NCBI GenBank assembly: GCA_001779055.1
Contig: MFJA01000012.1
Coordinates: 1-26,297 of the forward strand
Reading direction: 5' to 3'
DNA from: Candidatus Gottesmanbacteria bacterium RBG_16_37_8
GTDB lineage: Bacteria; Patescibacteriota; Microgenomatia; 2-02-FULL-39-11
DNA: 26,297 nucleotides
Part shown: positions 14,214-20,784 of the stretch, in pieces
How positions within the stretch are numbered: position 1 is the first letter of the stretch
How the letters are laid out: every line of letters starts with the position of its first letter
Position numbers and translations under genes: made by a program
The notes under the pieces: model-generated
Told to the model about the DNA's origin: nothing
What the model saw: the letters and a program-made list of their open reading frames with translations, nothing else
Databases searched by the model: none

Positions 14214-15605
14214 ATGATAAAGTCATTTAGCGAGGCAGTCAAGTATTTAGAGCAATATATTCCGACTGATGAGCAGAAACACCCCGGCAGGTTAGGGATA
14301 GAGCGGATGTTTTATCTAGTAAGCCTTCTTGGTAATCCCCAGGTAAATTTCCGGACAATTCATGTAGGGGGAACGTCAGGGAAGGGATCAACGGCAACAT
14401 TGATTGCTACTATTCTTTCTTCAAAATATAAGGTAGGGCTGCATACCTCGCCGCATTTAGAGAGGATAAATGAGAGGATGAAATTAGTCGTTACCCGCCT
14501 GCCGGCGAGGCAGGGTCGTTCGTCGTCCCGCCGCTTGCGGGATCCCGCTGAGACGGGATTGGTCGTTAGCAAAGATATTAGCGATAAAGATTTTATTGAA
14601 CTGATTAATAAGATTAAACCTGCAGTTAGAAAAATGGAGGGAAGTAAACTGGGCGTGCCGAGTTATTTCGAGATTTTAACAGGGATGGCATTTTTATATT
14701 TTAAAGAACAAAAAGTTGATTTGGCAGTTATTGAAGTGGGAATGGGAGGAAGATTTGATGCTACCAATGTGATAAAGCCAGAAGTAGCAGTAATAACCAA
14801 TGTAGGATTGGATCATATAGAAGTTTTAGGAGAAACAGTTGAGGAGATTGCCCGGGATAAGACGGGAATAATTAAGAAAGGAATTACAGTTGTCAGCGGA
14901 GTTGATCAACAGTCGGTTATTAAAATATTGGAAGAAAAAACAAAGAGGGAAAAAGCAAAATTATATTTATTAAACAGGGATTTTGATTTTAAAATTCAGA
15001 GAATTTCACAACAGGGGAGTGTTTTTGATTACCGGGGGAATAAGAAAATGAGAAATCTGGCGTTGAGACTTTTGGGAGAACATCAAATAGAAAATGCAGC
15101 TATAGCTATTAAAACGGTTGAAGAATGGAATGGTATTTCAGAAAAGGACATAAGAATGGCATTAAAAAATACGCAAATTGCCGGAAGATTGGAGATTGTC
15201 AGAAAGAAACCATTGGTAATATTAGATGGAGCGCATAATCCCGATAAGATGAAAGCATTGGTCAAGGCAATTAAAACTATCTGGAGAGATAAAAAAGTGA
15301 CTTTAGTTTTAGCAATAAAAGAGGGAAAAGATGCTTTGGAGATGTTAAGATTGATTTTACCTATAGCTAAGAAAGTGATTTTAACAAAATACCAATTATT
15401 AACTGATCAGGGAAATATCAGATCATATGATCCAGTAAAAATAAAAAAAATTATTGATGAAAATAAATATAATATTGAGATAGAAATAATCAACAAAGCA
15501 CAGGAGGCAGTTGAAAAAACTTTAAGGACAGCGCATGAGGAAGATTTAATATTGGTAAGCGGTTCGTTATACTTAATTGGCATTATTCGCAGCTTGTATG
15601 GGTAA
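14214..15605 (+). CDS. folC: Folylpolyglutamate/dihydrofolate synthase, with in-frame insertion
   Basis: A 463-residue Mur-ligase-family enzyme that adds glutamate to (dihydro)folate using ATP. The P-loop GGTSGKGSTAT is at residues ~53-63. It is followed by HTSPHLERINERM, GMGGRFDATNV, NVGLDHIEVLG with the metal-binding region, DKTGIIK, and DGAHNPDKM in the C-terminal domain. Residues 94-115 (T-R-L-P-A-R ... P-A-E-T-G) are encoded by two GC-rich palindromic elements and break the usual text between the substrate loop and the next helix. Taking out 75 bp, one copy of the flanking repeat included, would restore MKLVVSKDISD. The insertion keeps the frame, so the gene probably remains functional. 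It overlaps the next gene by 8 bases. Confidence 0.93.
   Translation: MIKSFSEAVKYLEQYIPTDEQKHPGRLGIERMFYLVSLLGNPQVNFRTIHVGGTSGKGSTATLIATILSSKYKVGLHTSPHLERINERMKLVVTRLPARQGRSSSRRLRDPAETGLVVSKDISDKDFIELINKIKPAVRKMEGSKLGVPSYFEILTGMAFLYFKEQKVDLAVIEVGMGGRFDATNVIKPEVAVITNVGLDHIEVLGETVEEIARDKTGIIKKGITVVSGVDQQSVIKILEEKTKREKAKLYLLNRDFDFKIQRISQQGSVFDYRGNKKMRNLALRLLGEHQIENAAIAIKTVEEWNGISEKDIRMALKNTQIAGRLEIVRKKPLVILDGAHNPDKMKALVKAIKTIWRDKKVTLVLAIKEGKDALEMLRLILPIAKKVILTKYQLLTDQGNIRSYDPVKIKKIIDENKYNIEIEIINKAQEAVEKTLRTAHEEDLILVSGSLYLIGIIRSLYG
14494..14515 (+). repeat. GC-rich palindrome in folC, first element
   Basis: CCTGCC-GGCGA-GGCAGG is the core of a 22-base quasi-palindrome starting CCCGCC. It is bounded on both sides by GTCGTT (14487-14492 and 14515-14520). 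It encodes L-P-A-R-Q in folC. Confidence 0.7.
14526..14558 (-). repeat. 33-bp double-hairpin element, inverted copy in folC
   Basis: The element comprises two adjacent mini-hairpins sharing a central 12-base perfect palindrome, GCGGGATCCCGC. Its reverse complement matches the element at 15918-15950 in 32 of 33 positions; the single difference is a T for C in the sixth base. In folC it is read in the opposite orientation and still gives an open frame (R-R-L-R-D-P-A-E-T-G). The flanks TTAGTCGTTA (14484-14493) and TTGGTCGTTA (14559-14568) form a 9/10 direct repeat around the whole insertion. Confidence 0.85.
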
Positions 15606-15975
15606 AGATCCTCAAAAAATCAGTGATATTCTGACAGGTTTTAATCCTTTGGAGGATAAATATATTTCGCGGGAGTTTCAGGCATACGGGTATTATCTGG
15701 CTGAAGTTTTAAATGATATGAAGCATAAGTCCTTATATATTAAATTAGCCAAGGTAATTGCCCGGCCGCTTTTGGAGAAAGCTTTGGAGTTTTGCGCTGA
15801 TGCCAAAACCAGCCGGAAAGGAGCATTATTCATGTGGAAATTAAAAGAATTGGGAGTCTGGAAGAAGGAGAAAAAAAAGAAACCCGCCTTCGTCAAGACT
15901 TCGGCAGGCAAAGAAAGTCCCGCCTCAGCGGGATCCCGCAAGCGGCGGGAAAATGTTAAAGATATTCCGTTTTGA
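15598..15975 (+). CDS. Conserved-looking protein of unknown function with two inserted elements
   Basis: I do not recognise the family. The 125-residue soluble protein begins MGKDPQKISDIL at an ATG that overlaps the folC end by 8 bases (ATGGGTAA), so it is likely translationally coupled. An upstream in-frame ATG at 15577 lies deeper in folC and is less likely. The central part is helical and basic (SREFQAYGYYLAEVLND, then YIKLAKVIARPLLEKALEF). The sequence up to KELGVWKKEKKKK looks like the ancestral protein. The last ~30 residues consist mostly of two GC-rich elements, encoding PAFVKTSAG and PASAGSRKRR, so the native C-terminus has been extended or replaced. Association with folC and the helical Lys/Arg-rich character might suggest nucleic-acid contact, but that is speculation. 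Confidence 0.7.
   Translation: MGKDPQKISDILTGFNPLEDKYISREFQAYGYYLAEVLNDMKHKSLYIKLAKVIARPLLEKALEFCADAKTSRKGALFMWKLKELGVWKKEKKKKPAFVKTSAGKESPASAGSRKRRENVKDIPF
15883..15909 (+). repeat. 27-bp in-frame GC-rich element, copy 3
   Basis: The element begins CCCGCCTTCGTCAAGAC and ends GGCAGGC. It encodes PAFVKTSAG, in the same frame as the copies at 8041 and 8810 (17/27 and 18/27 identical). It is flanked by AAAGAAA on both sides (15876-15882 and 15910-15916), a 7-base direct repeat that is suggestive but low in complexity. Confidence 0.7.
15918..15950 (+). repeat. 33-bp double-hairpin element, direct copy
   Basis: The first half can fold as TCCCGC-CTCA-GCGGGA and the second as TCCCGC-AAGCG-GCGGGA. 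The junction makes the palindrome GCGGGATCCCGC. It is 32/33 identical to the reverse complement of 14526-14558, about 1.4 kb away. It lies 8 bases after the 27-bp element and encodes P-A-S-A-G-S-R-K-R-R near the C-terminus of the unknown protein. Confidence 0.85.
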
Positions 15976-15980
15976 GAATA

Positions 15981-16547
15981 ATGAGAAGTAAGAAACGATC
16001 AGAATCTAAATCATTTATTAAAGACGGATTGTTGTTCCGGCTTCTTATTTTGGCAGTCAGTTTGGCACTATTACTACTTATTTGGATTAACCGTAATGAA
16101 TTGCAAAACCTTTCCCGCTACGGATATATCGGCATATTTGTTATCAATTTCATTTCCGCCTCGACTATTTTTCTGCCGGCACCGGGAACGGCCTCTGTTT
16201 TTATCGGAGGAGCTATATGGAATCCTATAATGGTTGGTATAGTTTCCGGTTTAGGATCTTCAATGGGAGAACTTTTCGGTTATTTCCTTGGTTATGGAAG
16301 TCGCGGAATTTTAAAAACCTTTGAAAAAGAAAGCAGTTATGTCAGAAGATTGGAGGGTTTTTTTCATAAATCAGGCTTTATTACCACTTTTATTTTTGCT
16401 ATTTTACCAATTCCGATATTTGACATAATCGGGGTGATTGCCGGAGCAGTAAATTATCCGGTCTCAAAATTTTTTTTGGCAATGGTTTCTGCACGAATAA
16501 TCCGTAATATTATATATGCCCTGACAGGTGCCAGGATTTTTTCGTAA
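15981..16547 (+). CDS. VTT/DedA-family (SNARE-associated) membrane protein
   Basis: About 188 residues with a basic N-terminus and four or more membrane helices: LLILAVSLALLLLIWI, then GYIGIFVINFISASTIFLP, and later segments. The motif FLPAPGTASVFIGGAIWNP and the conserved-looking GSSMGELFGYFLGYGSRG match the VTT domain. That domain covers DedA and TVP38/TMEM64 proteins, which act in lipid scrambling and undecaprenyl-phosphate recycling. The late ILPIPIFDIIGVIAGAVNYP is also typical. A TTG at 15972 overlaps the previous stop and is an alternative start; I prefer the first ATG. The preceding unknown gene ends 5 bases upstream, so the three genes from folC onward form an operon. Confidence 0.82.
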   Translation: MRSKKRSESKSFIKDGLLFRLLILAVSLALLLLIWINRNELQNLSRYGYIGIFVINFISASTIFLPAPGTASVFIGGAIWNPIMVGIVSGLGSSMGELFGYFLGYGSRGILKTFEKESSYVRRLEGFFHKSGFITTFIFAILPIPIFDIIGVIAGAVNYPVSKFFLAMVSARIIRNIIYALTGARIFS

Positions 16548-16583
16548 GAACGTAAAATCACAATGACATCGGGATCACGTTCT
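16547..16583. terminator. Weak bidirectional terminator candidate
   Basis: AGAACGT (16547-16553) is complementary to ACGTTCT (16577-16583). It lies in the convergent gap after the VTT gene and before the CaCA gene end, and AAATTTT follows. The 23-base loop is long and the stem only 7 pairs, so the call is tentative. Confidence 0.3.
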
Positions 16584-16589
16584 AAATTT

Positions 16590-17564
16590 TCAGAGGAATA
16601 TCAGAACCTGAATAAGCAGGGTTGCCAGGTAGCTTAGGAGCAGAATAGACCCTTCTTTTCTTGAAATACCCCGGCCTGACACCATAAAGACAAACATTAA
16701 AAAGCTGATCCACATCACAATCGGAATATCAAAAGAAAGCCAATTCGGTTCAATTTTTACCGGTTTGATTATAGCGATGATCCCGGTTGTAACCAATAAG
16801 GTAAAAACATTGGAGCCGATGGTTTCGGACACAGCTATTTCGGATAATCCTCTGCGGGTAGCCTTATAGGCTGCAGCAATATTTGGTATTGAGGGTACAA
16901 GAGCACCTATAGTCATACCAATAAATAACGGGTCGAAGTCAAAAATTCTGACGATATTGACCAGCTGATCAGAAAATAAATAAGCCCCTGAAAGAAGAAG
17001 AATTGAACCCATCATAAATGACAACCAACCGGCTTTGAGATGGCCAAAATCAAGACCAATAAGCTCCAGTTCGATATCAATATCCCTTGTTAGAGCTTCT
17101 TCGCTGCCTTCGATTCGTTTTTCCTGAAGAAAGACATTTGTTAAATAAGGAATAAAAAGAAGAAGGAGAGCAATTCCATGAAGCCTGTTAATTTCTCCGC
17201 CACTTGATATGGCAAAGATCAGTATGGGGACGACAAGGGAGAAGATACCATCCCTAAAGATGATATTTTTAGAAACAGTCAGAGGTTTAATCATGGCCGG
17301 AAGGCCAACCATTAAACCGATATTACAGATGATTGAACCGAAAACCACTCCCAGACTTATTGACTGATAGCCTTTAAGACCGGTATCGACAGCAACCAGG
17401 ATTTCAGGCAGAGAGACAACAACAGATACCAGAATGATGGCAACAGAAATGTTTGACGTTTTAAGTTTCCGGGCAATGGGGACAAGAGAATCGGTCAGCC
17501 AATCAGAACCTTTGGAGATTAAGAAAATGCTTAAGATAATATAAATAGGCAGTAGATATGGCAT
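16590..17564 (-). CDS. CaCA-superfamily sodium/calcium-type exchanger
   Basis: A 324-residue antiporter with about ten membrane helices and two inverted alpha-repeats, of the bacterial YrbG/NCX type. Repeat 1 carries SLPEILVAVDTGLKG (residues 51-65) with Glu54 and GSIICN (76-81). Repeat 2 carries SIPNIAAAYKATRRG (225-239) and GSNVFT (250-255). In canonical exchangers both repeats have a Glu in this position and GSN in both. Here repeat 2 has Asn228 instead of Glu, and repeat 1 has GSI instead of GSN. Ion choice or stoichiometry may therefore differ from Na+/Ca2+ exchange. A hydrophilic loop between the halves (~148-172) is acidic. It starts just after the unknown 17566-18489 gene, so the two are co-transcribed. 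Confidence 0.85.
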   Translation of the reverse strand: MPYLLPIYIILSIFLISKGSDWLTDSLVPIARKLKTSNISVAIILVSVVVSLPEILVAVDTGLKGYQSISLGVVFGSIICNIGLMVGLPAMIKPLTVSKNIIFRDGIFSLVVPILIFAISSGGEINRLHGIALLLLFIPYLTNVFLQEKRIEGSEEALTRDIDIELELIGLDFGHLKAGWLSFMMGSILLLSGAYLFSDQLVNIVRIFDFDPLFIGMTIGALVPSIPNIAAAYKATRRGLSEIAVSETIGSNVFTLLVTTGIIAIIKPVKIEPNWLSFDIPIVMWISFLMFVFMVSGRGISRKEGSILLLSYLATLLIQVLIFL

Positions 17565-17565
17565 T

Positions 17566-18489
17566 TTATGTACTTGGTACTTGATTAAGACTCATAGGAG
17601 GCGGATGTTGACCAGATGGTGGGTTAAACCAATTCTTTAAAGCTGAGACCAATTTCTGAATAAATCCCTTTTTAATTAGTTGATTAATTTCCGAATTCAT
17701 AATGAGGAAATTTTTTTGAGGAGTCTTCTTACTACCTGCAAGAAGTTCTGGAATGACACCTAAAGCAATACCCTTTGCTTTGGCTAATTTTAAATAAAGC
17801 TTGGCATTGAGGTTATCAGTACCTTCAGGATGTAAACCTAACTGTTGTAAGAGAAATTCTTCACTCATTATATCCCATTCTGAGGGAGATCCATTAGCAG
17901 AATAGGCGATTAATGCAGGGGGAATATAATTATGGCTGACTCTCCGGATAGTTATTAAAGTACTTTCATAGGCTTTGAGCGCCTGATCAACAGATTGATT
18001 TGAGAAAATACCATTTTTACTATACTCCTGTTGAAAGAGTTCCAGCGATTTATTAAAATTTTCGATTTGGGATGCCGGCTGCAAAGCCCAATAAGCAACA
18101 TCATGAGATAATCTGATTGCCGTATCCAGTTGCTTGAACCAGGCAAGACCATCCTGATCAGTAATATTCATATTTTCTAAATTTTTATTCGATTTTAATG
18201 TATCGAAAAACGCCATAGAGTCAGCATTTTCATAAAGTCCGAAGATTTCAGCTGAAGACATTCCGGGTTGTCTCAATAATCCGTCGTGGATTGGCAGGAA
18301 GACGTTCCTGCGAAACTCTTTGCCTTTTTCTGAAACTTCCGTAAACAACGCTTTCATCTGCGGAGAATTATCAAGAAATTTTCTTAACTGACCGGGAAAA
18401 TTTTTCATGAAAGTTAGGAATTCTAAAGGATTTTGAATATTTGTTGGTATTGGAGAATTTTCTTGGGGAAGCATTGCTTCAAGATTCAT
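17566..18489 (-). CDS. Soluble protein of unknown function upstream of the exchanger
   Basis: I do not recognise this 307-residue protein. It has no signal peptide or membrane helix, is mostly helical with mixed charge, and has Pro-rich ends (N-terminal QENSPIPTNIQNP, C-terminal NPPSGQHPPPMS). Segments such as FPGQLRKFLDNSPQMKALF and FRRNVFLPIHDGLLRQ are likely helices. There are no cysteines, no metal motif and no nucleotide-binding loop. The stop lies one base before the exchanger ATG, so it is probably the first gene of a two-gene operon and may serve the exchanger or be expressed with it. The start is the first ATG; no Shine-Dalgarno is evident. Confidence 0.65.
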   Translation of the reverse strand: MNLEAMLPQENSPIPTNIQNPLEFLTFMKNFPGQLRKFLDNSPQMKALFTEVSEKGKEFRRNVFLPIHDGLLRQPGMSSAEIFGLYENADSMAFFDTLKSNKNLENMNITDQDGLAWFKQLDTAIRLSHDVAYWALQPASQIENFNKSLELFQQEYSKNGIFSNQSVDQALKAYESTLITIRRVSHNYIPPALIAYSANGSPSEWDIMSEEFLLQQLGLHPEGTDNLNAKLYLKLAKAKGIALGVIPELLAGSKKTPQKNFLIMNSEINQLIKKGFIQKLVSALKNWFNPPSGQHPPPMSLNQVPST

Positions 18490-18548
18490 ATTATTTTCAG
18501 CATATCAGGATAGTATATCTGATTCAATTAATTTAGTAAGATAGAAAT

Positions 18549-18827
18549 ATGAAAAAAGTTAGAGTACATGTTTTTATAAGAGGCGATGTGACCGGGGTGG
18601 GGTACAGGCATTGGGCGAGGATTAATGCCAGAGAATTAGTGTTGGAGGGATTTGTGAAGAATGCAGATACTGGATTAGTGGAGGCAGTATTTGAGGGGGA
18701 AGAGGAAAAAGTAAAAGAAATGATCGAGAGGTGTAAAAAAGGGCCGGAGGTGGCCTGGGTGGAAAAAGTTGAGGTTAAATGGGAAATTGCAACGGGAGAG
18801 TTTATGGATTTTGAGATTAAGTTCTAA
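18549..18827 (+). CDS. acyP: Acylphosphatase
   Basis: A 92-residue enzyme that hydrolyses acyl phosphates such as acetyl phosphate or carbamoyl phosphate. It has the phosphate-binding loop GDVTGVGYRHW at residues ~13-23, with the catalytic Arg, and GFVKNADTG around residues 34-42 with the catalytic Asn. Length and motif order are normal. TAAGAT (18537-18542) lies 6 bases upstream of the ATG and may be the -10 of a leaderless mRNA. It is divergent from the unknown gene at 17566-18489 and followed by the CPBP gene, which has its own promoter. Confidence 0.95.
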   Translation: MKKVRVHVFIRGDVTGVGYRHWARINARELVLEGFVKNADTGLVEAVFEGEEEKVKEMIERCKKGPEVAWVEKVEVKWEIATGEFMDFEIKF

Positions 18828-18832
18828 ATTTC

Positions 18833-18862
18833 TTTACATCGTTTCCTATTTGTGGTTACAAT
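18833..18862 (+). promoter_or_regulatory. Candidate promoter for the CPBP protease gene
   Basis: TTTACA (18833-18838) and TACAAT (18857-18862) are 18 bases apart. The -10 box ends 6 bases before the ATG at 18869, so the transcript would be leaderless. Confidence 0.6.
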
Positions 18863-18868
18863 GAGAAT

Positions 18869-19516
18869 ATGAAGCGCCAGGCGTTTATTGTTTGGTTTAC
18901 TATATTTATAGTCTGGGCTTTTTACCGGGCTTACTATATTCTTCCTGAAAGCCTTGATGAGTTTATTGTCAAACCCCTGATTTTTGCAGTGCCGGTTATA
19001 TTTTTAGTGTGGATTTGGGAAAATAAACCGTTAAAAAGTTTAGGCTTATGGTTTAACGCACGGGGATTAGTAATTGATATTTATATCGGAGTTGTTTTAG
19101 GAATACTTCTGGCAGTTGAGGGACTTATGGCCAACTACCTTAAATACGGCAGATTTTCCTTCGGACCGATTGAAGCTCTTTTTTTAGCCGGAGGAATAGG
19201 CAGTTTTCTGGCTATTAACTTAGCAACTTCAATATCTGAGGAAATTTTGGGTAGGGGATTTCTTTACAACAGACTTTTTAAAGCAAGCAAGCAGCAGTTG
19301 GCTTCAGCTATTGTAGCCAGTTTCCTATTTACCCTTATCCATCTGCCGATAATGTTTACCAGACTGCATTTAACGGGAAATGCGCTAATTTTCTATCCTC
19401 TGTCGATATTTACCATGGGAATGGTTAACAGTTATCTTTTCACTTTAAGGGGAAATTTAGTTCTACCAATTCTAATTCACACCTTCTGGAATATGACGAT
19501 CTCCCTATACCTCTGA
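18869..19516 (+). CDS. CPBP-family intramembrane metalloprotease (CAAX-protease-like)
   Basis: A 215-residue protein with about six to seven membrane helices. The three metalloprotease motifs are in order: SEEILGRGF (EExxxR, near residue 120), FTLIHLP (FxxxH, ~155) and HTFWNMT (HxxxN, ~205). Homologs cleave prenylated proteins or bacteriocin-like peptides, or act as membrane-stress proteases; the substrate here is unknown. It has its own promoter and no Shine-Dalgarno. It converges with the copper island, with its stop 8 bases from the HMA gene end and no clear terminator. Confidence 0.88.
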   Translation: MKRQAFIVWFTIFIVWAFYRAYYILPESLDEFIVKPLIFAVPVIFLVWIWENKPLKSLGLWFNARGLVIDIYIGVVLGILLAVEGLMANYLKYGRFSFGPIEALFLAGGIGSFLAINLATSISEEILGRGFLYNRLFKASKQQLASAIVASFLFTLIHLPIMFTRLHLTGNALIFYPLSIFTMGMVNSYLFTLRGNLVLPILIHTFWNMTISLYL

Positions 19517-19524
19517 TACGAATT

Positions 19525-19746
19525 TCAATTAGATTTTAGAGGCGTTGAAGTGTAGCCGGCTTTTTTGATGGCATCAATGATTTTTTCCTCATTGATAAGA
19601 TTAGGATTGTATTCGACCTCGGTTTGAGCTTTGGCGTAGTTGGTTTTGACTTGCTTGACACCTTCAATATCCTCAAGTTCGAAGTCAATATTCATGGCAC
19701 AGGCAGTGCAGTGCATATCGAGAATTTTAAAAACAGCTTTTTTCAT
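19525..19746 (-). CDS. HMA-domain metallochaperone (CopZ-like)
   Basis: A 73-residue free heavy-metal-associated domain. The copper-binding motif is MHCTAC at residues 11-16, and the C-terminal part (IDAIKKAGYTS) completes the beta-alpha-beta ferredoxin-like fold. It should carry Cu(I) to membrane partners. Its ATG overlaps the stop of the TauE-cupredoxin gene by four bases (ATGA), so the two are translationally coupled. In some bacteria HMA, TauE-like and cupredoxin modules are fused in one protein; here the HMA is a separate gene placed after the fusion. Confidence 0.92.
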   Translation of the reverse strand: MKKAVFKILDMHCTACAMNIDFELEDIEGVKQVKTNYAKAQTEVEYNPNLINEEKIIDAIKKAGYTSTPLKSN

Positions 19747-20774
19747 ATAACGTGAATTATACCTTCGTACATACCCATGCTGCAGGTAAATCTGATATCC
19801 TGCGGGGTATCCGGGGTATTGAACACCAGGTAGTCAGACGTTCCCTTACGGACTATTTTCTGGACATTCAGATTGGGAATTGTAAATGCCTGGATACAAC
19901 CGCCGGCTTTTTGGTTGACCAGATTGATTCTCACTTGAGAGCTTTTGGGAACAGTAATTGTATTGGGAGAGTAGCCATCCGAACCGAAATAGATGGTGGC
20001 TTCTTTGGCAGGTTGAGATTCTGCAATAGCCAGAACCTGGTTTTGACAGACAGAAAGAGCGGTACAGGCGAAATCCCGCCAAAAATATTGAAGAGTAAAT
20101 TTACTGCCCGAGAGTGAAACCGCATTATTGAGGTTAAAAACAGCCAGAATGATGATAGCAAAGGCGGCAATTTTCATGAAAACAGATTCAAAAAGAGAAT
20201 TGAGTTTTGTTGCCAACAAACCCAGTAAGAAAAAAAGAGGAGCAGTCCCCAGGACAAAGGAAAAGAGAATAAGAGCTGAATAAAAAGGATTGCCCGTCCC
20301 TAAGGCGAGAGCCATCATAGCCTGAGTTGTTCCGCAGGGGATAAAGATAGTAAAGGCACCCACAAGAGCCGGCGCAAAAATATCCTTGCTTCTGGTTTGA
20401 TTTTTGACAAGACGAAGGAGAAATCTTGGGGGTTGAATAACGAAATAGCGAAAGACGGGATGGACTTTAAGAATATTAAGAGCGGTGCCAATCATAAAGA
20501 TACCAATAGCAATATGCAGAATGACTTGAGTAGTTATTGACAAGTGAAAGAAAGAGCCAAGGTAACCTAAAAAGAAGCCAAGAAGAGTGTAGGCAAAGAG
20601 TTTGGCAATTAAAAATGCCAATATGGGGAAAAAATTATTTTGCCTTAGGCTTTTATCGTGAAGGCGTTCTTCTTCCCTTTGGGCCAGTGTTGCTGTCAGA
20701 AGACCTCCCTGCACTGCCATACAAGTCAGACCGCCTGTTAAAAGTCCTGTTAAGAAAATTGCATAGATATCCAT
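19743..20774 (-). CDS. TauE/SafE-like (DsbD_2) membrane protein fused to a cupredoxin domain
   Basis: A 343-residue protein. Residues 1-225 hold about six membrane helices with GLLTGGLTCMAVQGG and a second half-site FIPCGTTQAM, the Pro-Cys pattern of DsbD_2/CcdA-like proteins. A short loop with two cysteines (FACTALSVC) follows. From about residue 255 comes a cupredoxin-fold domain (ATIYFGSDGYSPNTITV, then GGCIQAFTIP and FTCSMGMYEG). The metal site would be Cys, Cys and Met with no His, a soft all-sulfur set suited to Cu(I). The domain ends exactly at the C-terminus. It is coupled to the downstream HMA gene and has its own extended -10. It is likely to move copper or electrons across the membrane and deliver copper to extracytoplasmic sites. 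Confidence 0.88.
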   Translation of the reverse strand: MDIYAIFLTGLLTGGLTCMAVQGGLLTATLAQREEERLHDKSLRQNNFFPILAFLIAKLFAYTLLGFFLGYLGSFFHLSITTQVILHIAIGIFMIGTALNILKVHPVFRYFVIQPPRFLLRLVKNQTRSKDIFAPALVGAFTIFIPCGTTQAMMALALGTGNPFYSALILFSFVLGTAPLFFLLGLLATKLNSLFESVFMKIAAFAIIILAVFNLNNAVSLSGSKFTLQYFWRDFACTALSVCQNQVLAIAESQPAKEATIYFGSDGYSPNTITVPKSSQVRINLVNQKAGGCIQAFTIPNLNVQKIVRKGTSDYLVFNTPDTPQDIRFTCSMGMYEGIIHVI

Positions 20775-20784
20775 TAATATTGAG

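Noticed and set aside
14191..14226. Longer start for the short-chain dehydrogenase (MTLSCLKIIPIV...)
   Set aside because: It would overlap folC and its promoter, and the conserved Rossmann N-terminus begins at MKTALVTG.
14360..14572. Reverse-strand open frame across the folC insertion (NPVSAGSRKRRDDERPCLAGRR)
   Set aside because: It is the antisense of folC kept open by the GC-rich palindromes. It supports the two-way-open nature of the element but is not a gene.
8041..15950. Idea that the GC-rich blocks are sequencing or assembly artefacts
   Set aside because: They keep the reading frame in four genes, recur with consistent length and phase, and one has target-site-like flanks, which errors would not produce.
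19511..19541. CCTCT/AGAGG hairpin in the convergent gap after the CPBP gene
   Set aside because: Only five pairs with a long loop and no T-run, too weak to call a terminator.
19752..20117. Forward frames opposite the TauE-cupredoxin gene
   Set aside because: They are shadows of a gene with clear membrane and cupredoxin motifs, and have no motifs of their own.
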